Positions 6,188 to 15,322 of a stretch of 64,000 bases of DNA are shown in pieces. Position numbers and translations under genes: made by a program. The notes below the pieces were generated by a model. The model worked only from the letters and a program-made list of their open reading frames with translations, had not been told where the DNA came from and did not search any database. The stretch is from assembly GCA_026417555.1 (NCBI GenBank), contig JAOADA010000004.1, forward strand, positions 62,001 to 126,000. The letters are read 5' to 3'. Position 1 is the first letter of the stretch. Every line of letters starts with the position of its first letter. Source of the stretch: Brevinematales bacterium. Lineage in GTDB: Bacteria > Spirochaetota > Brevinematia > Brevinematales > Thermospiraceae.

Positions 6188-7978
6188 ATGATTCGTGTTG
6201 ACCAACAACGGACTCATTTTTGTGGAGAGATTTGCGAGTCTTCTCTTGTCGGAAAACGGGTGACACTGACAGGTTGGGTACAAAATTACCGTGATCATGG
6301 TGGGTTAATGTTTATTGATCTTCGAGACAGGAGTGGCATTGTTCAGCTTGTGTTTGATCCACAGACGAACCCAGCAGCCCACGAGACGGCCAAGAAGGCT
6401 CGTCATGAGGATGTACTTTCAGTGAGTGGGACGGTTCAAAATCGTTCTCAAGAGAATATCAATCCAAAAATCAAAACGGGTGCCTACGAGGTGAAGATAG
6501 ATCGTATCGAATTCCTCAATCGCTCTAAAACTCCCCCTTTCCAAATAGATCAGGAGGAAGTCAGTGAAGAGGTGAGGCTGAAATATCGGTATCTTGATAT
6601 TCGTCGACCTTCGATGTATGATAATCTCTACAAACGTCATAAAATCACACAGACGGTACGCAAATTTTTGGACGAGCATGGATTTCTGGAGGTGGAAACC
6701 CCAATTCTCAACAAATCTACGCCGGAAGGCGCGAGGGATTTTCTTGTTCCTTCTCGACTTTCTCACGGCAAGTTTTATGCGCTTCCTCAGTCACCACAGA
6801 TTTTTAAACAGCTTCTCATGGTTGGGGGGATTGAGAGGTACTACCAGATTGCCCGTTGTTTTCGAGATGAGGATCTCAGGGCTGATCGGCAACCGGAGTT
6901 CACCCAGATAGATGTGGAAATGTCTTTTGTTCGGGAAGAGGATGTTATGAGTCTCATGGAGCAAATGGTGGCGAGAGTGCTTGAGGAAAATTATGGGATT
7001 TCTCTCTCTCTTCCTCTTCCCAAGATGACCTATCAAGAGGCCATGGAAAAATATGGGATTGATCGTCCTGATCTGAGGTTTGGGATGGAACTTGTTGATG
7101 TCACAGACGTAGTAAAGGAGAGTGAGTTCAGTGTTTTTAGAAGTGTTGCAGAAAAGGGAGGGATGATTAAATGTCTCCCTGTTCCTGATGGTGACAGGCT
7201 TTCTCGTAAGGATCTGGATGATCTCATTGCCTTTGTAGGGAAATATGGGGCCAAGGGTATGGCCTGGATGAGGGTAAAAGATGGCAAACTTGAATCCAAT
7301 ATTGTCAAGTATTTCTCTGAGGCTATCCAGAAAAAACTTCTCGAGGTCACCGGAGCGAAGGAAAACTTTACCCTTCTTTTTGTGGGGGATGTGAAGAAAA
7401 AGGTGGTGTATGATAGTATGGCCAACCTTCGTCTTCATCTTGGGGATCGTTTTGGGCTGCGGAAAAAGGAAGACCTCAAGTTTGTGTGGGTGGTTGATTT
7501 TCCACTTTTTGAGTGGAATGAGGAGGAAAATCGCTACGATTCTGTCCATCATCCCTTTACTGCTCCAAAACTTGAGGATATGCCCCTTCTGGAAACAGAT
7601 CCTCTCAAGGTTCGTTCAGATGCATATGACCTTGTGCTTAACGGGATTGAATTAGGGGGGGGATCGATCCGTATTCATGATATGCAGCTCCAAGCAAAGA
7701 TTTTCTCTCTTCTGAAAATTTCTCCGGAAGAGGCAAAGGAGAAGTTTGGGTTTCTTCTGGAAGCCCTTGAGTTTGGGGCTCCTCCCCATGGTGGGCTTGC
7801 TTTTGGGTTGGATCGTATGGTGATGGAGTTTCAGGGGCTTTCTAATATTCGGGATGTGATAGCCTTTCCCAAGACTCAAAAGGGTACGGATCTGATGTGT
7901 GATTCTCCCTCTGAGGTAACCTCAAAACAGCTTGAAGAATTGGGGATCAAGGTAGTGGAATACAGAGCAAATAAATAA
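6188..7978 (+). CDS. aspS: Aspartyl-tRNA synthetase
   Basis: A 596-aa class II synthetase of the long bacterial type. Domains: N-terminal OB anticodon-binding fold (about 15-110, GWVQNYRDHGGLMFIDLRDRSG), then the catalytic domain with motif 1 in EVETPILNKSTPEGARDF, motif 2 CFRDEDLRADRQPEFTQID, a GAD insertion domain (about 285-420), and motif 3 GLAFGLDRMVM near the end. It charges tRNA-Asp; the bacterial GAD-containing form can be discriminating or non-discriminating, which I cannot tell. The ATG at 6188 follows GGAGG; the open frame extends 60 codons upstream but that region holds the promoter. Confidence 0.96.
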   Translation: MIRVDQQRTHFCGEICESSLVGKRVTLTGWVQNYRDHGGLMFIDLRDRSGIVQLVFDPQTNPAAHETAKKARHEDVLSVSGTVQNRSQENINPKIKTGAYEVKIDRIEFLNRSKTPPFQIDQEEVSEEVRLKYRYLDIRRPSMYDNLYKRHKITQTVRKFLDEHGFLEVETPILNKSTPEGARDFLVPSRLSHGKFYALPQSPQIFKQLLMVGGIERYYQIARCFRDEDLRADRQPEFTQIDVEMSFVREEDVMSLMEQMVARVLEENYGISLSLPLPKMTYQEAMEKYGIDRPDLRFGMELVDVTDVVKESEFSVFRSVAEKGGMIKCLPVPDGDRLSRKDLDDLIAFVGKYGAKGMAWMRVKDGKLESNIVKYFSEAIQKKLLEVTGAKENFTLLFVGDVKKKVVYDSMANLRLHLGDRFGLRKKEDLKFVWVVDFPLFEWNEEENRYDSVHHPFTAPKLEDMPLLETDPLKVRSDAYDLVLNGIELGGGSIRIHDMQLQAKIFSLLKISPEEAKEKFGFLLEALEFGAPPHGGLAFGLDRMVMEFQGLSNIRDVIAFPKTQKGTDLMCDSPSEVTSKQLEELGIKVVEYRANK

Positions 7979-8000
7979 AAAGACGAAAGGAGTTTTTTTT

Positions 8001-8990
8001 ATGATGCGTGAAAGGAATAAGCGAAGTCTCCATATACTTCGTCGCGTGATTGTCAGTGTGGTTTTTGTGCTTCTCGCAAGTATCCATTTTGTTCTGTTTG
8101 GGCAATGGGTGACGTTTGTTTTTGCGGCTGTGGCTATAGGACTTCTTTGGCTTTTGGAGGGGTGGCTCTATCCAAAAAGGGGAAATGTCTTGTTGGCTTT
8201 TGGAGGGGTGATTCTGGGGTATTTTGTTGCTCAACTGGTGTGGAATGTCTTGAATCAGATGGTTCTTCTTCGTCTTCCTCAGGCGTATCAGTTTTATTTT
8301 TCGGCTCTTTTGATGTATCTGGGATTCTTTTTGCCCTATACTGCCAAGCGACCGACGTTTGCGGGGATAAGTCTGGAAGAAGAGAAATCGTCCTCTGCAG
8401 ATCTCAAGATCCTTGATACGAGTGTGATTATCGATGGGCGTATAGCAGATGTAGCAGAGACAGGGTTTATTTCTGGGGTAGTGATTATCCCCAAGTTTGT
8501 TCTCAATGAGATTCAGGCTTTAGCGGATTCTCGTGATCCCATCAAACGGAGTCGTGCTCGTCGTGGGCTTGATATCCTCAACAAACTCAAGGAAAACACC
8601 CTCATTGAACTCAGGATTGTATCCAGAGATTTTCCTGAGATTCGTGGGGTGGACATGAAGCTGATTGCCCTTGCCAAGGAGCTTCGTGCCAATATTGTAA
8701 CCAATGATTACAACCTCAACAAGATTGCAAAACTCGATGATATTCGTATTCTAAACATCAATGACCTTGCCAATGCTCTCAAGATGGTGTTTTTGCCGGG
8801 GGAGGAGCTTGAGCTTGATGTTCTCAAAGAAGGCAAAGAGAATAATCAAGGAGTAGGGTATTTGCCGGATGGGACAATGGTGGTGGTAGCGAATGGTCAA
8901 GGCTACATTGGGAAACGGATCCTGGTGAAGGTAACGAGTGTTTTGCAAACGTCGGCGGGTCGAATTGTGTTCACAGAGGTGAAAAAATAG
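8001..8990 (+). CDS. Membrane-bound PIN-TRAM nuclease-like protein (YacL type)
   Basis: A 329-aa protein with about four membrane segments (residues 10-110), a PIN domain (about 134-245) and a C-terminal TRAM domain (about 265-325, with GVGYLPDGTMVVV). PIN acidic residues are visible in LDTSVIIDGRIADV, LNEIQALAD and NIVTNDYNLN. The same architecture is seen in YacL of Gram-positives and in many spirochaetes; the role is probably RNA binding or cleavage at the membrane but is not proven. AAAGGAG precedes the ATG. It lies between aspS and ispF with no promoter seen between. Confidence 0.85.
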   Translation: MMRERNKRSLHILRRVIVSVVFVLLASIHFVLFGQWVTFVFAAVAIGLLWLLEGWLYPKRGNVLLAFGGVILGYFVAQLVWNVLNQMVLLRLPQAYQFYFSALLMYLGFFLPYTAKRPTFAGISLEEEKSSSADLKILDTSVIIDGRIADVAETGFISGVVIIPKFVLNEIQALADSRDPIKRSRARRGLDILNKLKENTLIELRIVSRDFPEIRGVDMKLIALAKELRANIVTNDYNLNKIAKLDDIRILNINDLANALKMVFLPGEELELDVLKEGKENNQGVGYLPDGTMVVVANGQGYIGKRILVKVTSVLQTSAGRIVFTEVKK

Positions 8991-9452
8991 ATGCTTCGTG
9001 TTGGATTGGGGTATGATCTTCATCGTTTGTCTTTTGGGCTTCCTCTTTGGTTGGGGGGGGTACAGATTGAGTCCCCATATGGATGTGTGGCACATTCGGA
9101 TGGCGATGTGGTAGTGCATGCCCTGATTGATGCGCTCGTCGGACCTTTTGCTCATACGGATGTTGGAGAGCTTTTTCCGGACAATGATGAACGGTATCGA
9201 GGGGTGAGAAGTCTTGATCTTCTTCGGGAGGTGAGGCGAACAACCCTGAAAGAGGTGAAAATCCATAATGTTGATATTGTGGTTATTCTTGATAGCCCAA
9301 AGATAGCCCCCTATCGATCTCTGATTCGAGAAAGTTTGGCAGAAGCTCTTGGTATAGATAAAGATATGGTTCATCTCAAGGCCAAAACCTCAGAGCATAC
9401 CGCTTGTGAGAGGGTTGAATGTTATGTGGTGGCCCTTGTGGAAAAAATCTGA
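8991..9452 (+). CDS. ispF: 2-C-methyl-D-erythritol 2,4-cyclodiphosphate synthase
   Basis: A 153-aa enzyme of the non-mevalonate isoprenoid pathway that cyclises CDP-ME 2-phosphate with loss of CMP. Metal ligands are in GYDLHRL (Asp9, His11) and in the AHSDGDVVVHAL motif; DNDERYRG and KTSEHTACERVE near the end match the family CDP-binding segments. The ATG directly follows the TAG of the PIN-TRAM gene. ispD is not in the window; ispH is at 40.4 kb. Confidence 0.95.
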   Translation: MLRVGLGYDLHRLSFGLPLWLGGVQIESPYGCVAHSDGDVVVHALIDALVGPFAHTDVGELFPDNDERYRGVRSLDLLREVRRTTLKEVKIHNVDIVVILDSPKIAPYRSLIRESLAEALGIDKDMVHLKAKTSEHTACERVECYVVALVEKI

Positions 9453-9474
9453 TACAGGAAAAAAGGAGTACTCT

Positions 9475-10524
9475 ATGTTTGGAAAGAAAAAAGAAAAACC
9501 AAAACCCAAGACACTTAAGGAAAAAATTCTCTACAATCTCAGAGAGATTGGGGAAGCGTATGTGATTGTCCTTATTTTGCGGATTTTTCTTTTGGAGGCA
9601 TATCAAATTCCCACCCAATCGATGGTTCCTAACCTTTTGGTAGGGGATATCTTCATGGTATCCAAACTGGGTATGGGTTCGTATGTTCCCTTGATTCATG
9701 GGAAGATACCAGGTATCCGTTCTCCCAAGCGGAATGATATTGTGGTTTTTATCTCTCCGGCATGGAATTCTCCAGGGATATGGGGCGAGGTGGTTTCTCT
9801 TTTTAGTCTCTCTCTTATCAACATTGACAACACCTATGATAATCCAAAGAATCTGGTGAAACGGGTAGTGGCAGAGCCGGGGGATAGGGTGGCTATGTCA
9901 AATACCCAATTGATCCTGAATGGGGATGTCGTACCAACCACATTTGTGATCATGAAAAACGAAAAGGTGTTGGGACCGGACAAACAGGTTTCCTATTATG
10001 ACTTCAATGTGTATGAGGAACAGATTGGTGAGAAAAAACGGATTGTTCAACATCTTGTGGGACGATATTTTCTTTTTCATGTTCCTTCGTATGCTGAGGC
10101 CGTTCAGTTACTTGGAGATGATGGCGTGGTGACCAATTTTGACAAGTATCGGGTTGTGTTGCTTTGGCATTTCCCTGAGGTGTATGTGCCAAGGAAGGGA
10201 GATATTCTGGATCTCACCCGTACTCAAGGTTATGAGAAATATCTTTATCGTCTTTTGGTGGAGCGAGAATCTGGTGAGAAGATAGAGGTGAAAAACGGGA
10301 AATTCTATCTTCGAGGAACAGAACTGACAAAATGGGCTGTGAGGGATGATTACTATCTTTGTATGGGAGACAATAGAGATCTCAGTGAGGATGGGCGGTA
10401 TTTTGGTCTTGTACCAAGGCGAAATATTTTTGGTCAGCCACTTTTGAGGTACTTTCCTTTTACGCGCCTTGGGATATGGAGTTTTAACGAGTCGGCAAAA
10501 TCGATTGTGAAAAGAGAGTTGTAG
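9475..10524 (+). CDS. lepB: Signal peptidase I
   Basis: A 349-aa membrane protease that removes signal peptides from Sec-exported proteins. One membrane segment (about residues 28-42) precedes the catalytic Ser49 in PTQSM. The Lys general base is Lys129 in NLVKRVVAEPGDRV, and the GDNRDLSEDGRYFG box lies near residue 300. There are about 170 residues between the KRVVAEPGD and GDNRD boxes, much longer than in small Gram-positive enzymes; this insertion is beta-rich and resembles the extra domain of Gram-negative LepB. The start ATG at 9475 follows AAAAGGAG; the frame opens upstream inside ispF but that portion is not family-like. Confidence 0.93.
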   Translation: MFGKKKEKPKPKTLKEKILYNLREIGEAYVIVLILRIFLLEAYQIPTQSMVPNLLVGDIFMVSKLGMGSYVPLIHGKIPGIRSPKRNDIVVFISPAWNSPGIWGEVVSLFSLSLINIDNTYDNPKNLVKRVVAEPGDRVAMSNTQLILNGDVVPTTFVIMKNEKVLGPDKQVSYYDFNVYEEQIGEKKRIVQHLVGRYFLFHVPSYAEAVQLLGDDGVVTNFDKYRVVLLWHFPEVYVPRKGDILDLTRTQGYEKYLYRLLVERESGEKIEVKNGKFYLRGTELTKWAVRDDYYLCMGDNRDLSEDGRYFGLVPRRNIFGQPLLRYFPFTRLGIWSFNESAKSIVKREL

Positions 10525-10563
10525 CGGTTGTGTGGTGTGAGGTGGATCTTGGGGAGGAATAGG

Positions 10564-10668
10564 TTGCCCGTTGAAGGGTTTCTCCACGGTGTATGGAGGA
10601 AAAGAAATACGAAAAACCCTGAGAGAGTATCTCAAGAGACAGCCCTAACGAAACGTGAGTATTTTTAG
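10564..10668 (+). CDS. Possible 34-aa small protein
   Basis: A short frame starting at TTG (10564) with GGGGAGGA five bases upstream and ending TAG at 10668. The product would be basic and unstructured. The strong ribosome site in a 171-base gap between lepB and the phosphatase gene is the only reason to list it; there is no homology to cite. Confidence 0.25.
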   Translation: MPVEGFLHGVWRKRNTKNPERVSQETALTKREYF

Positions 10669-10695
10669 GTTGCGAGGAATTTTTATAGGGAGGAA

Positions 10696-11835
10696 ATGAT
10701 GAAAAAGTTTTGGGTTTTGTTGGGAGTGGCTTTCTGTGTTTCGTTGTATGCCAAAACAGGGAAGCAGGGATCCCCTGAACAAACCAAATCTGTCTTGCCG
10801 AAGAATATTATTCTTCTCATTGGGGATGGCTTTGGGGTATCTCATCTTTCGGTACGGGTTTTGTTGGGATCATCCGTGTGGAAACAGTTTTCTTTTGTTG
10901 GTTTAATGGCTACCTATGCAGAGGACAATCTGGTGACAGATTCGGCAGCTGGGGGAACAGCCCTTTCCACAGGGTTTGGGACAAAAAATGGTTTCATTGC
11001 TATGAGTTCTACGGGTGAGAAGCTTACGACGGTCATGGAATATGCCAAAAAACGAAAAAAAGCCACGGGGCTTGTCGTGACCTCAACAGTGACCCATGCG
11101 ACTCCTGCGGTTTTCTATGCCCATGAGAGCTCTCGTGCCAATGAGAATGCCATAGCCCTGTGGGTAACCAATGAAACGATGGATGTGATGGTGGGGGGAG
11201 GGCTCTCCTATTTTGGGTATCGGTTTACGAATGAGGAAATGGTGAAGGCTTATAGCGCATGGGCTGGTGTGGAGACAAACAGTATTTCTCTTGCTCAGTG
11301 GATGGCGTATCGTGGGTGGAAGGTTGTTTCTCAACCGGGAGACTTTTTTGCTCTTCAAAAGGAAAGAAAGATTCTCGCTTTGCTTGCGTATGGGGCTTTG
11401 CCGTCTGTGGCTCAAGGAAGGACCTATAGCCTGGGAGAACTGACTTCCAAGGCATTGGAGCTTCTCTCTCAAGAAACGAATGGATTTTTTCTCATGGTGG
11501 AGGGCTCTCAGATTGATTGGGCGTGTCATGACAATAATGTGACCAACCTTTTTCCTGAAATGGCCGACTTTGAAACAGCGGTAGAGGTGGCCCTTGATTT
11601 TGCCAAGAAAGACAAAAATACCCTTGTGGTGGTGACAGCAGACCATGAGACGGGTGGACTGGCGCTTCTTGGTGGGGTGAGGGAAAAGTTTATTCGGGTG
11701 ACATTTGCTAGCAAGGATCATACGGCGGCTCTTGTGCCAATTTTGGCGTATGGCCCAGGGGCTGATGGTTTTACGGGACTTCTTGAGAATACGGGAGTGG
11801 GACAGAAGCTTATTGAACTGGTGCAGAGAAGATAA
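10696..11835 (+). CDS. Secreted alkaline phosphatase, PhoA superfamily
   Basis: A 379-aa exported phosphomonoesterase. Signal peptide MMKKFWVLLGVAFCVSLYAK, then metal and catalytic motifs: LLIGDGFG (Asp44), TDSAAGGTALSTG with the nucleophile Ser83, the EGSQIDWACHDN metal motif (about 260), TADHETGGLAL and a late HTAALVP histidine. All expected metal ligands are visible. It would release phosphate from organic esters in the periplasm. Two tandem ATGs follow AGGGAGGA; the first is used. No Pho box was recognised. An intrinsic terminator follows. Confidence 0.9.
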   Translation: MMKKFWVLLGVAFCVSLYAKTGKQGSPEQTKSVLPKNIILLIGDGFGVSHLSVRVLLGSSVWKQFSFVGLMATYAEDNLVTDSAAGGTALSTGFGTKNGFIAMSSTGEKLTTVMEYAKKRKKATGLVVTSTVTHATPAVFYAHESSRANENAIALWVTNETMDVMVGGGLSYFGYRFTNEEMVKAYSAWAGVETNSISLAQWMAYRGWKVVSQPGDFFALQKERKILALLAYGALPSVAQGRTYSLGELTSKALELLSQETNGFFLMVEGSQIDWACHDNNVTNLFPEMADFETAVEVALDFAKKDKNTLVVVTADHETGGLALLGGVREKFIRVTFASKDHTAALVPILAYGPGADGFTGLLENTGVGQKLIELVQRR

Positions 11836-11895
11836 CTTTCATTTTTTCCAACAAAGGCGAAGGGTAAAAAATGAGATGTGTGTAGTATGAACGGG

Positions 11896-11933
11896 CAGGG
11901 CTCTCTGAAAAGTATCAGAGAGCCCTGTTTTTT
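11896..11933 (+). terminator. Intrinsic terminator after alkaline phosphatase
   Basis: A 13-bp perfect stem (CAGGGCTCTCTGA with TCAGAGAGCCCTG, 6-base loop) followed by TTTTTT. It lies between convergent genes; only the + strand has a T-tract. Confidence 0.92.
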
Positions 11934-11949
11934 GTACACAAGCCACTCC

Positions 11950-12996
11950 CTAATACCATCGACGAGATGACTTTCCAAGGCCTTGGAGACGGGTGGGATT
12001 GATGGGTTTGCCGTACCGACGGATCTCAAAGTGAAGATGAGTTCCTGTGGAACGGCCGGTATTTCCCATCTTTCCTATGGTTTGTCCTTGCGAAATATAC
12101 TGTCCTTCCTTGACGAGAGCGGAAGCAAGATGGCCATAGACACTTTCGTATCCCATTTGGTGTTTGATGATGATGCAAAGACCGTATCCTCCTTTCCATC
12201 CGACAAAAGTTACCCGTCCTTCTTTGCTGGCCTTGATGGAGGTTCCATAACGGGAGGCAATATCTATTCCTGCGTGGTACCCTCTTCCCCCGCTAAAGGG
12301 ATCAATACGGATACCAAACCCTGAGGTGAATCGCCCTCGAACAGGCTTGAGGAAGAGGTAGCCGAGGGCCTTGGCTCTTTCTTCTGCAGTGAGGGAAGCC
12401 CCTGGCAAAAAGAGGATATCTCCTACTCCAAGGACGTCCTCTTCGACGTCATTATAATCTAGAATATCATCGACAGAGACCTTGTATTTTTTTGCGATCT
12501 TTTCCAGGGAATCGTCTTTTTTGACGACGTAAAGAACCCCATCCAGATTAGGAACAAGGATCTTGTTGCCAGGTTTGAGAAAGTGGGCATTGTCAATACT
12601 ATTGAGGCTGATGAGACTGTCCATCGAGGTGCCCAGTTTTTTGGCTATGCTAGCGAGATTCTCGCCTGCTTTGACTTCGTAGAAGTAAAAATGGAGGTCT
12701 TTGGTGGCATTCGAGGAGATGGGCTCACTTCCTCCAATCCCACGAGGGGAAAGATAATCCTTGATGTGTTGTTCAATGACTAGCTTTCCAATATACGAGA
12801 CACGGTGAGAAGAGTGAGAAAGATGTTTCACGCCTTGGGAGACGAGTACAAGGCTTATGGCGAGTACACACCCGATGCCTATAACCAGCAAAGAAAAAGG
12901 GGTGAGAGAGAAAAAGAAAGGTTTTTGGGATTTGGAGGTGGGTTCTTGGGGGGACGAAAGGCGTTTTCCTGAGAAATAGTGTTTGTAGTCTTTCAT
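11950..12996 (-). CDS. LysM / M23-family cell-wall peptidase
   Basis: A 348-aa envelope protein: cytoplasmic basic start, one membrane anchor (about 33-53), two LysM domains (about 107-150 and 155-197), and a C-terminal M23 (LytM) domain (about 220-340). Zinc ligands are the HAGID motif and HLHFEIRR, with YGHLAS between, so the domain looks catalytically intact. Family members cut or regulate cutting of peptidoglycan cross-links in division and growth. GGGAG precedes the ATG. It is the last gene of a minus-strand run after folP (21-base gap). Confidence 0.9.
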   Translation of the reverse strand: MKDYKHYFSGKRLSSPQEPTSKSQKPFFFSLTPFSLLVIGIGCVLAISLVLVSQGVKHLSHSSHRVSYIGKLVIEQHIKDYLSPRGIGGSEPISSNATKDLHFYFYEVKAGENLASIAKKLGTSMDSLISLNSIDNAHFLKPGNKILVPNLDGVLYVVKKDDSLEKIAKKYKVSVDDILDYNDVEEDVLGVGDILFLPGASLTAEERAKALGYLFLKPVRGRFTSGFGIRIDPFSGGRGYHAGIDIASRYGTSIKASKEGRVTFVGWKGGYGLCIIIKHQMGYESVYGHLASALVKEGQYISQGQTIGKMGNTGRSTGTHLHFEIRRYGKPINPTRLQGLGKSSRRWY

Positions 12997-13017
12997 GGTG
13001 TCTCCCTATGGTATATG

Positions 13018-14244
13018 CTATTTTTCGGCAGAAAGACGTTCATTCTTTATGGCAAGGAGGGTTTTTCGGAGATCGTTATGGGGACGAACATCATGAACAC
13101 GAACGATAGAGGCTCCCTCCATCCAGGCAAAAAAATGAGCACCAAGGGTTCCATATAACCTTTGGTCTGGAGGGAGAGGATTGTCTGGAGAAAGAATTTT
13201 GCCAATGGTGGATTTTCGAGAGGCCCCTATCAGGACAGGAAGTCCAAAACAACAGAAAGCGGAGGTATGCTTGAGAAGGGTGAGGTTGTGTTCTGGTGTT
13301 TTTCCAAAACCGAGACAGGGGTCTATGATGAGATTCTCTCGTCGTATCTTGAATTGAGTGAGTGTTTCGATGCGTGTTGCAAAGTGCTCTATGAGTTCTC
13401 GAAGAACATTTTCATAAACAGCATGGTGTTGCATATCCTTGGGTGTTCCTTTGATATGCCCAATAATACCAAGAGCCTGAGTTTGGGCAAGAACCTCGGG
13501 CATAGCTTTGTCAAAGGTCATTCCACTGATATCATTGATGATGTCTGCTCCGGCCTCAACAGCCCTTCTGGCTACTTCTGCCTTGGTAGTGTCAATGGAG
13601 ATGGGGATAGAGAAATGGTTTCTGATGGCTGTGATAATGGGAAGGGTACGTTGTAGCTCTTCTTCAATGGAAATGGGATCAGAGCCAGGACGGGTGGATT
13701 CTCCCCCAATATCAAGGATATCAGCCCCTTCTTCTATCATGGTTTCTGCTCTTCTGAGGGCTTCATCAGGGGAGAGATATTTTCCCCCGTCAAAGAAAGA
13801 ATCGGGCGTGACATTGAGGATCCCCATGATAAGGGGATTTTCGTAGGAGAGAACTCTTCCATGGGGAGAAGTTTGTGTTGTTACAGGACGTTGAAGATGG
13901 TTGAGAAGCTTTTCAAGCTGAGAGGTGAGTTCCATGAGGGTAGGGTAAGGATGGGTTCGTAGTTTGTTGACAAAGTTACGAAGCACAGAAAAAGACCCAA
14001 GAAGAATAATATCGGTAGTAGGTACTTCACAACTGACACTTCCATGATGGACGACGGCGTCACCTTTTTGGGAGAGCATTTCTTGCTTGATAATGTTTGC
14101 CATCGCTGGTTTGACATCGTGAATGTAGATAGGCACAATATCACTTTTGAGAGCAAAAATACTCACTGCTCGTGGGTCACATCCCACACGAAGGATGTCA
14201 TCCTTGATCGTTTGTCGAGGATAAGCCAAAGGATAGAGGGTCAT
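13018..14244 (-). CDS. folP: Dihydropteroate synthase with N-terminal extension
   Basis: A 408-aa protein whose C-terminal 270 residues are dihydropteroate synthase: MGILNVTPDSFFDGGKY, DIGGESTRPGSD, SIDTTKAEVA, INDISG, the GHIKGTP loop, DPCLGFGKT and GASRKS. It condenses p-aminobenzoate with the pterin diphosphate in folate synthesis. The first 130 residues (starting LAYPRQTIKDDILRVGCD) form an extra domain seen in the long DHPS of some clostridia and other anaerobes; its role is not known to me. The ATG overlaps the upstream TAA by one base (TAATG). Confidence 0.92.
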   Translation of the reverse strand: MTLYPLAYPRQTIKDDILRVGCDPRAVSIFALKSDIVPIYIHDVKPAMANIIKQEMLSQKGDAVVHHGSVSCEVPTTDIILLGSFSVLRNFVNKLRTHPYPTLMELTSQLEKLLNHLQRPVTTQTSPHGRVLSYENPLIMGILNVTPDSFFDGGKYLSPDEALRRAETMIEEGADILDIGGESTRPGSDPISIEEELQRTLPIITAIRNHFSIPISIDTTKAEVARRAVEAGADIINDISGMTFDKAMPEVLAQTQALGIIGHIKGTPKDMQHHAVYENVLRELIEHFATRIETLTQFKIRRENLIIDPCLGFGKTPEHNLTLLKHTSAFCCFGLPVLIGASRKSTIGKILSPDNPLPPDQRLYGTLGAHFFAWMEGASIVRVHDVRPHNDLRKTLLAIKNERLSAEK

Positions 14245-15158
14245 TATTTTATCCTTACGACAGCGTAATCATACACCAGCCACTGACCAGACACATTCTG
14301 GTAGAGTTTGAAGTAGTAACGAAGGATATAACTTTGGCTTCTCACGGCAAACTCTACATCAGAAACAACCTCAGCCTCAGTGCCTTTAATCGTTGCTTCT
14401 TTCACAGTGTACTGGAGAATCCTATCTTGCCAATGGACAGTGAGGTATTTTTTAAACTCCTCCACAATCTGCAAGCGATATCGGCCTGTTCTTGCGGAGA
14501 GATAGGCCTCTTTGTAGTCATCAAAGGCCATGATGAGTTTCTCTGCGTCGATGTGAAAAAGAAACCGTTCCCAATCTTTTTTGCTTTTGGCGTCCCACAT
14601 ATCGGCAATAGCCTCATAAGGGGGGAGTTTCATGAGGGATTGAAACTCTTGTTGACGACGAAGTTCTTCCTTGGCAACACTTTCCTCAATAATCTGAGGA
14701 GGTTTGATAAGAATTTTGTAGGTGAAGGAACGACGTACATCATTGGTGAGATCAGGGCGACGGTAAAAGAGGCCATGAATAGAATAGTAGCCTACCTCCG
14801 AGAGATCAAACCACTCATTGATATTGATATCCCGAGAAAAAGATTCTCCCGGGAGGAGAACGATTTTACGAAACTGGGCTACGTCCGAGGCAAGAGAAGA
14901 CCTCGCAATCTGAAAATCATCTCGTAAACCAACCTGGATGTTTTTTGGTGTACGAATGTCAAAGAAAAATGTCTCATAGACAAGGGGAGAGACGTAGATT
15001 TCTTGGGGACGATCCGAGAGATTGTATACGAGAATTTGAACAGGAATATCTTCGTTAATTCTGTAGGCTTGTTTGTAGAATTTGAGTTCGACCTGGAGAT
15101 CTTCACCGTAGAAACTTGCCACTAGGAAACACAGAAGAGAGAAGAAATATTGTTTCAT
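14244..15158 (-). CDS. Exported two-domain protein of unknown function
   Basis: A 304-aa protein with a signal peptide (MKQYFFSLLCFLVASFYG). Residues 20-150 are beta-rich and read like an immunoglobulin-like or intermolecular domain (QAYRINEDIPVQILVYNLSDRP, then LLPGESFSRDININEW, and GYYSIHGLFYRRPD). Residues 185-304 resemble an NTF2-like fold: a helix pair (YEAIADMWDAKSKKDW), then alternating strands ending YYFKLYQNVSGQWLVYDYAVV. Both assignments are structural guesses. AAGGAGCCCCTCG precedes the ATG. It overlaps folP by one base but no metabolic link is evident. Confidence 0.7.
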   Translation of the reverse strand: MKQYFFSLLCFLVASFYGEDLQVELKFYKQAYRINEDIPVQILVYNLSDRPQEIYVSPLVYETFFFDIRTPKNIQVGLRDDFQIARSSLASDVAQFRKIVLLPGESFSRDININEWFDLSEVGYYSIHGLFYRRPDLTNDVRRSFTYKILIKPPQIIEESVAKEELRRQQEFQSLMKLPPYEAIADMWDAKSKKDWERFLFHIDAEKLIMAFDDYKEAYLSARTGRYRLQIVEEFKKYLTVHWQDRILQYTVKEATIKGTEAEVVSDVEFAVRSQSYILRYYFKLYQNVSGQWLVYDYAVVRIK

Positions 15159-15259
15159 CGAGGGGCTCCTTGCAAGGATTCTGTATATGGTATCGGCTCT
15201 TTTGAAGGTTGGCTTGAATTAGGAGAATGGCTTTTGTTCCGTCTGAAAGGGAGTTTCAC

Positions 15260-15289
15260 TTGACGATTTAGCAAGGGAATGCGTATATT
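15260..15289 (+). promoter_or_regulatory. Promoter of groEL
   Basis: TTGACG (15260-15265), 18-base spacer, TATATT (15284-15289), then AAAAAGGAG and ATG at 15323. No CIRCE inverted repeat (TTAGCACTC-N9-GAGTGCTAA) is present between this promoter and the start codon. Confidence 0.65.
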
Positions 15290-15322
15290 TAAAGCAAAAA
15301 TTCAAGAAAAAGGAGTGATACT

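Noticed and set aside
15290-15322. CIRCE operator at groEL
   Set aside because: No TTAGCACTC-type inverted repeat was found between promoter and start.
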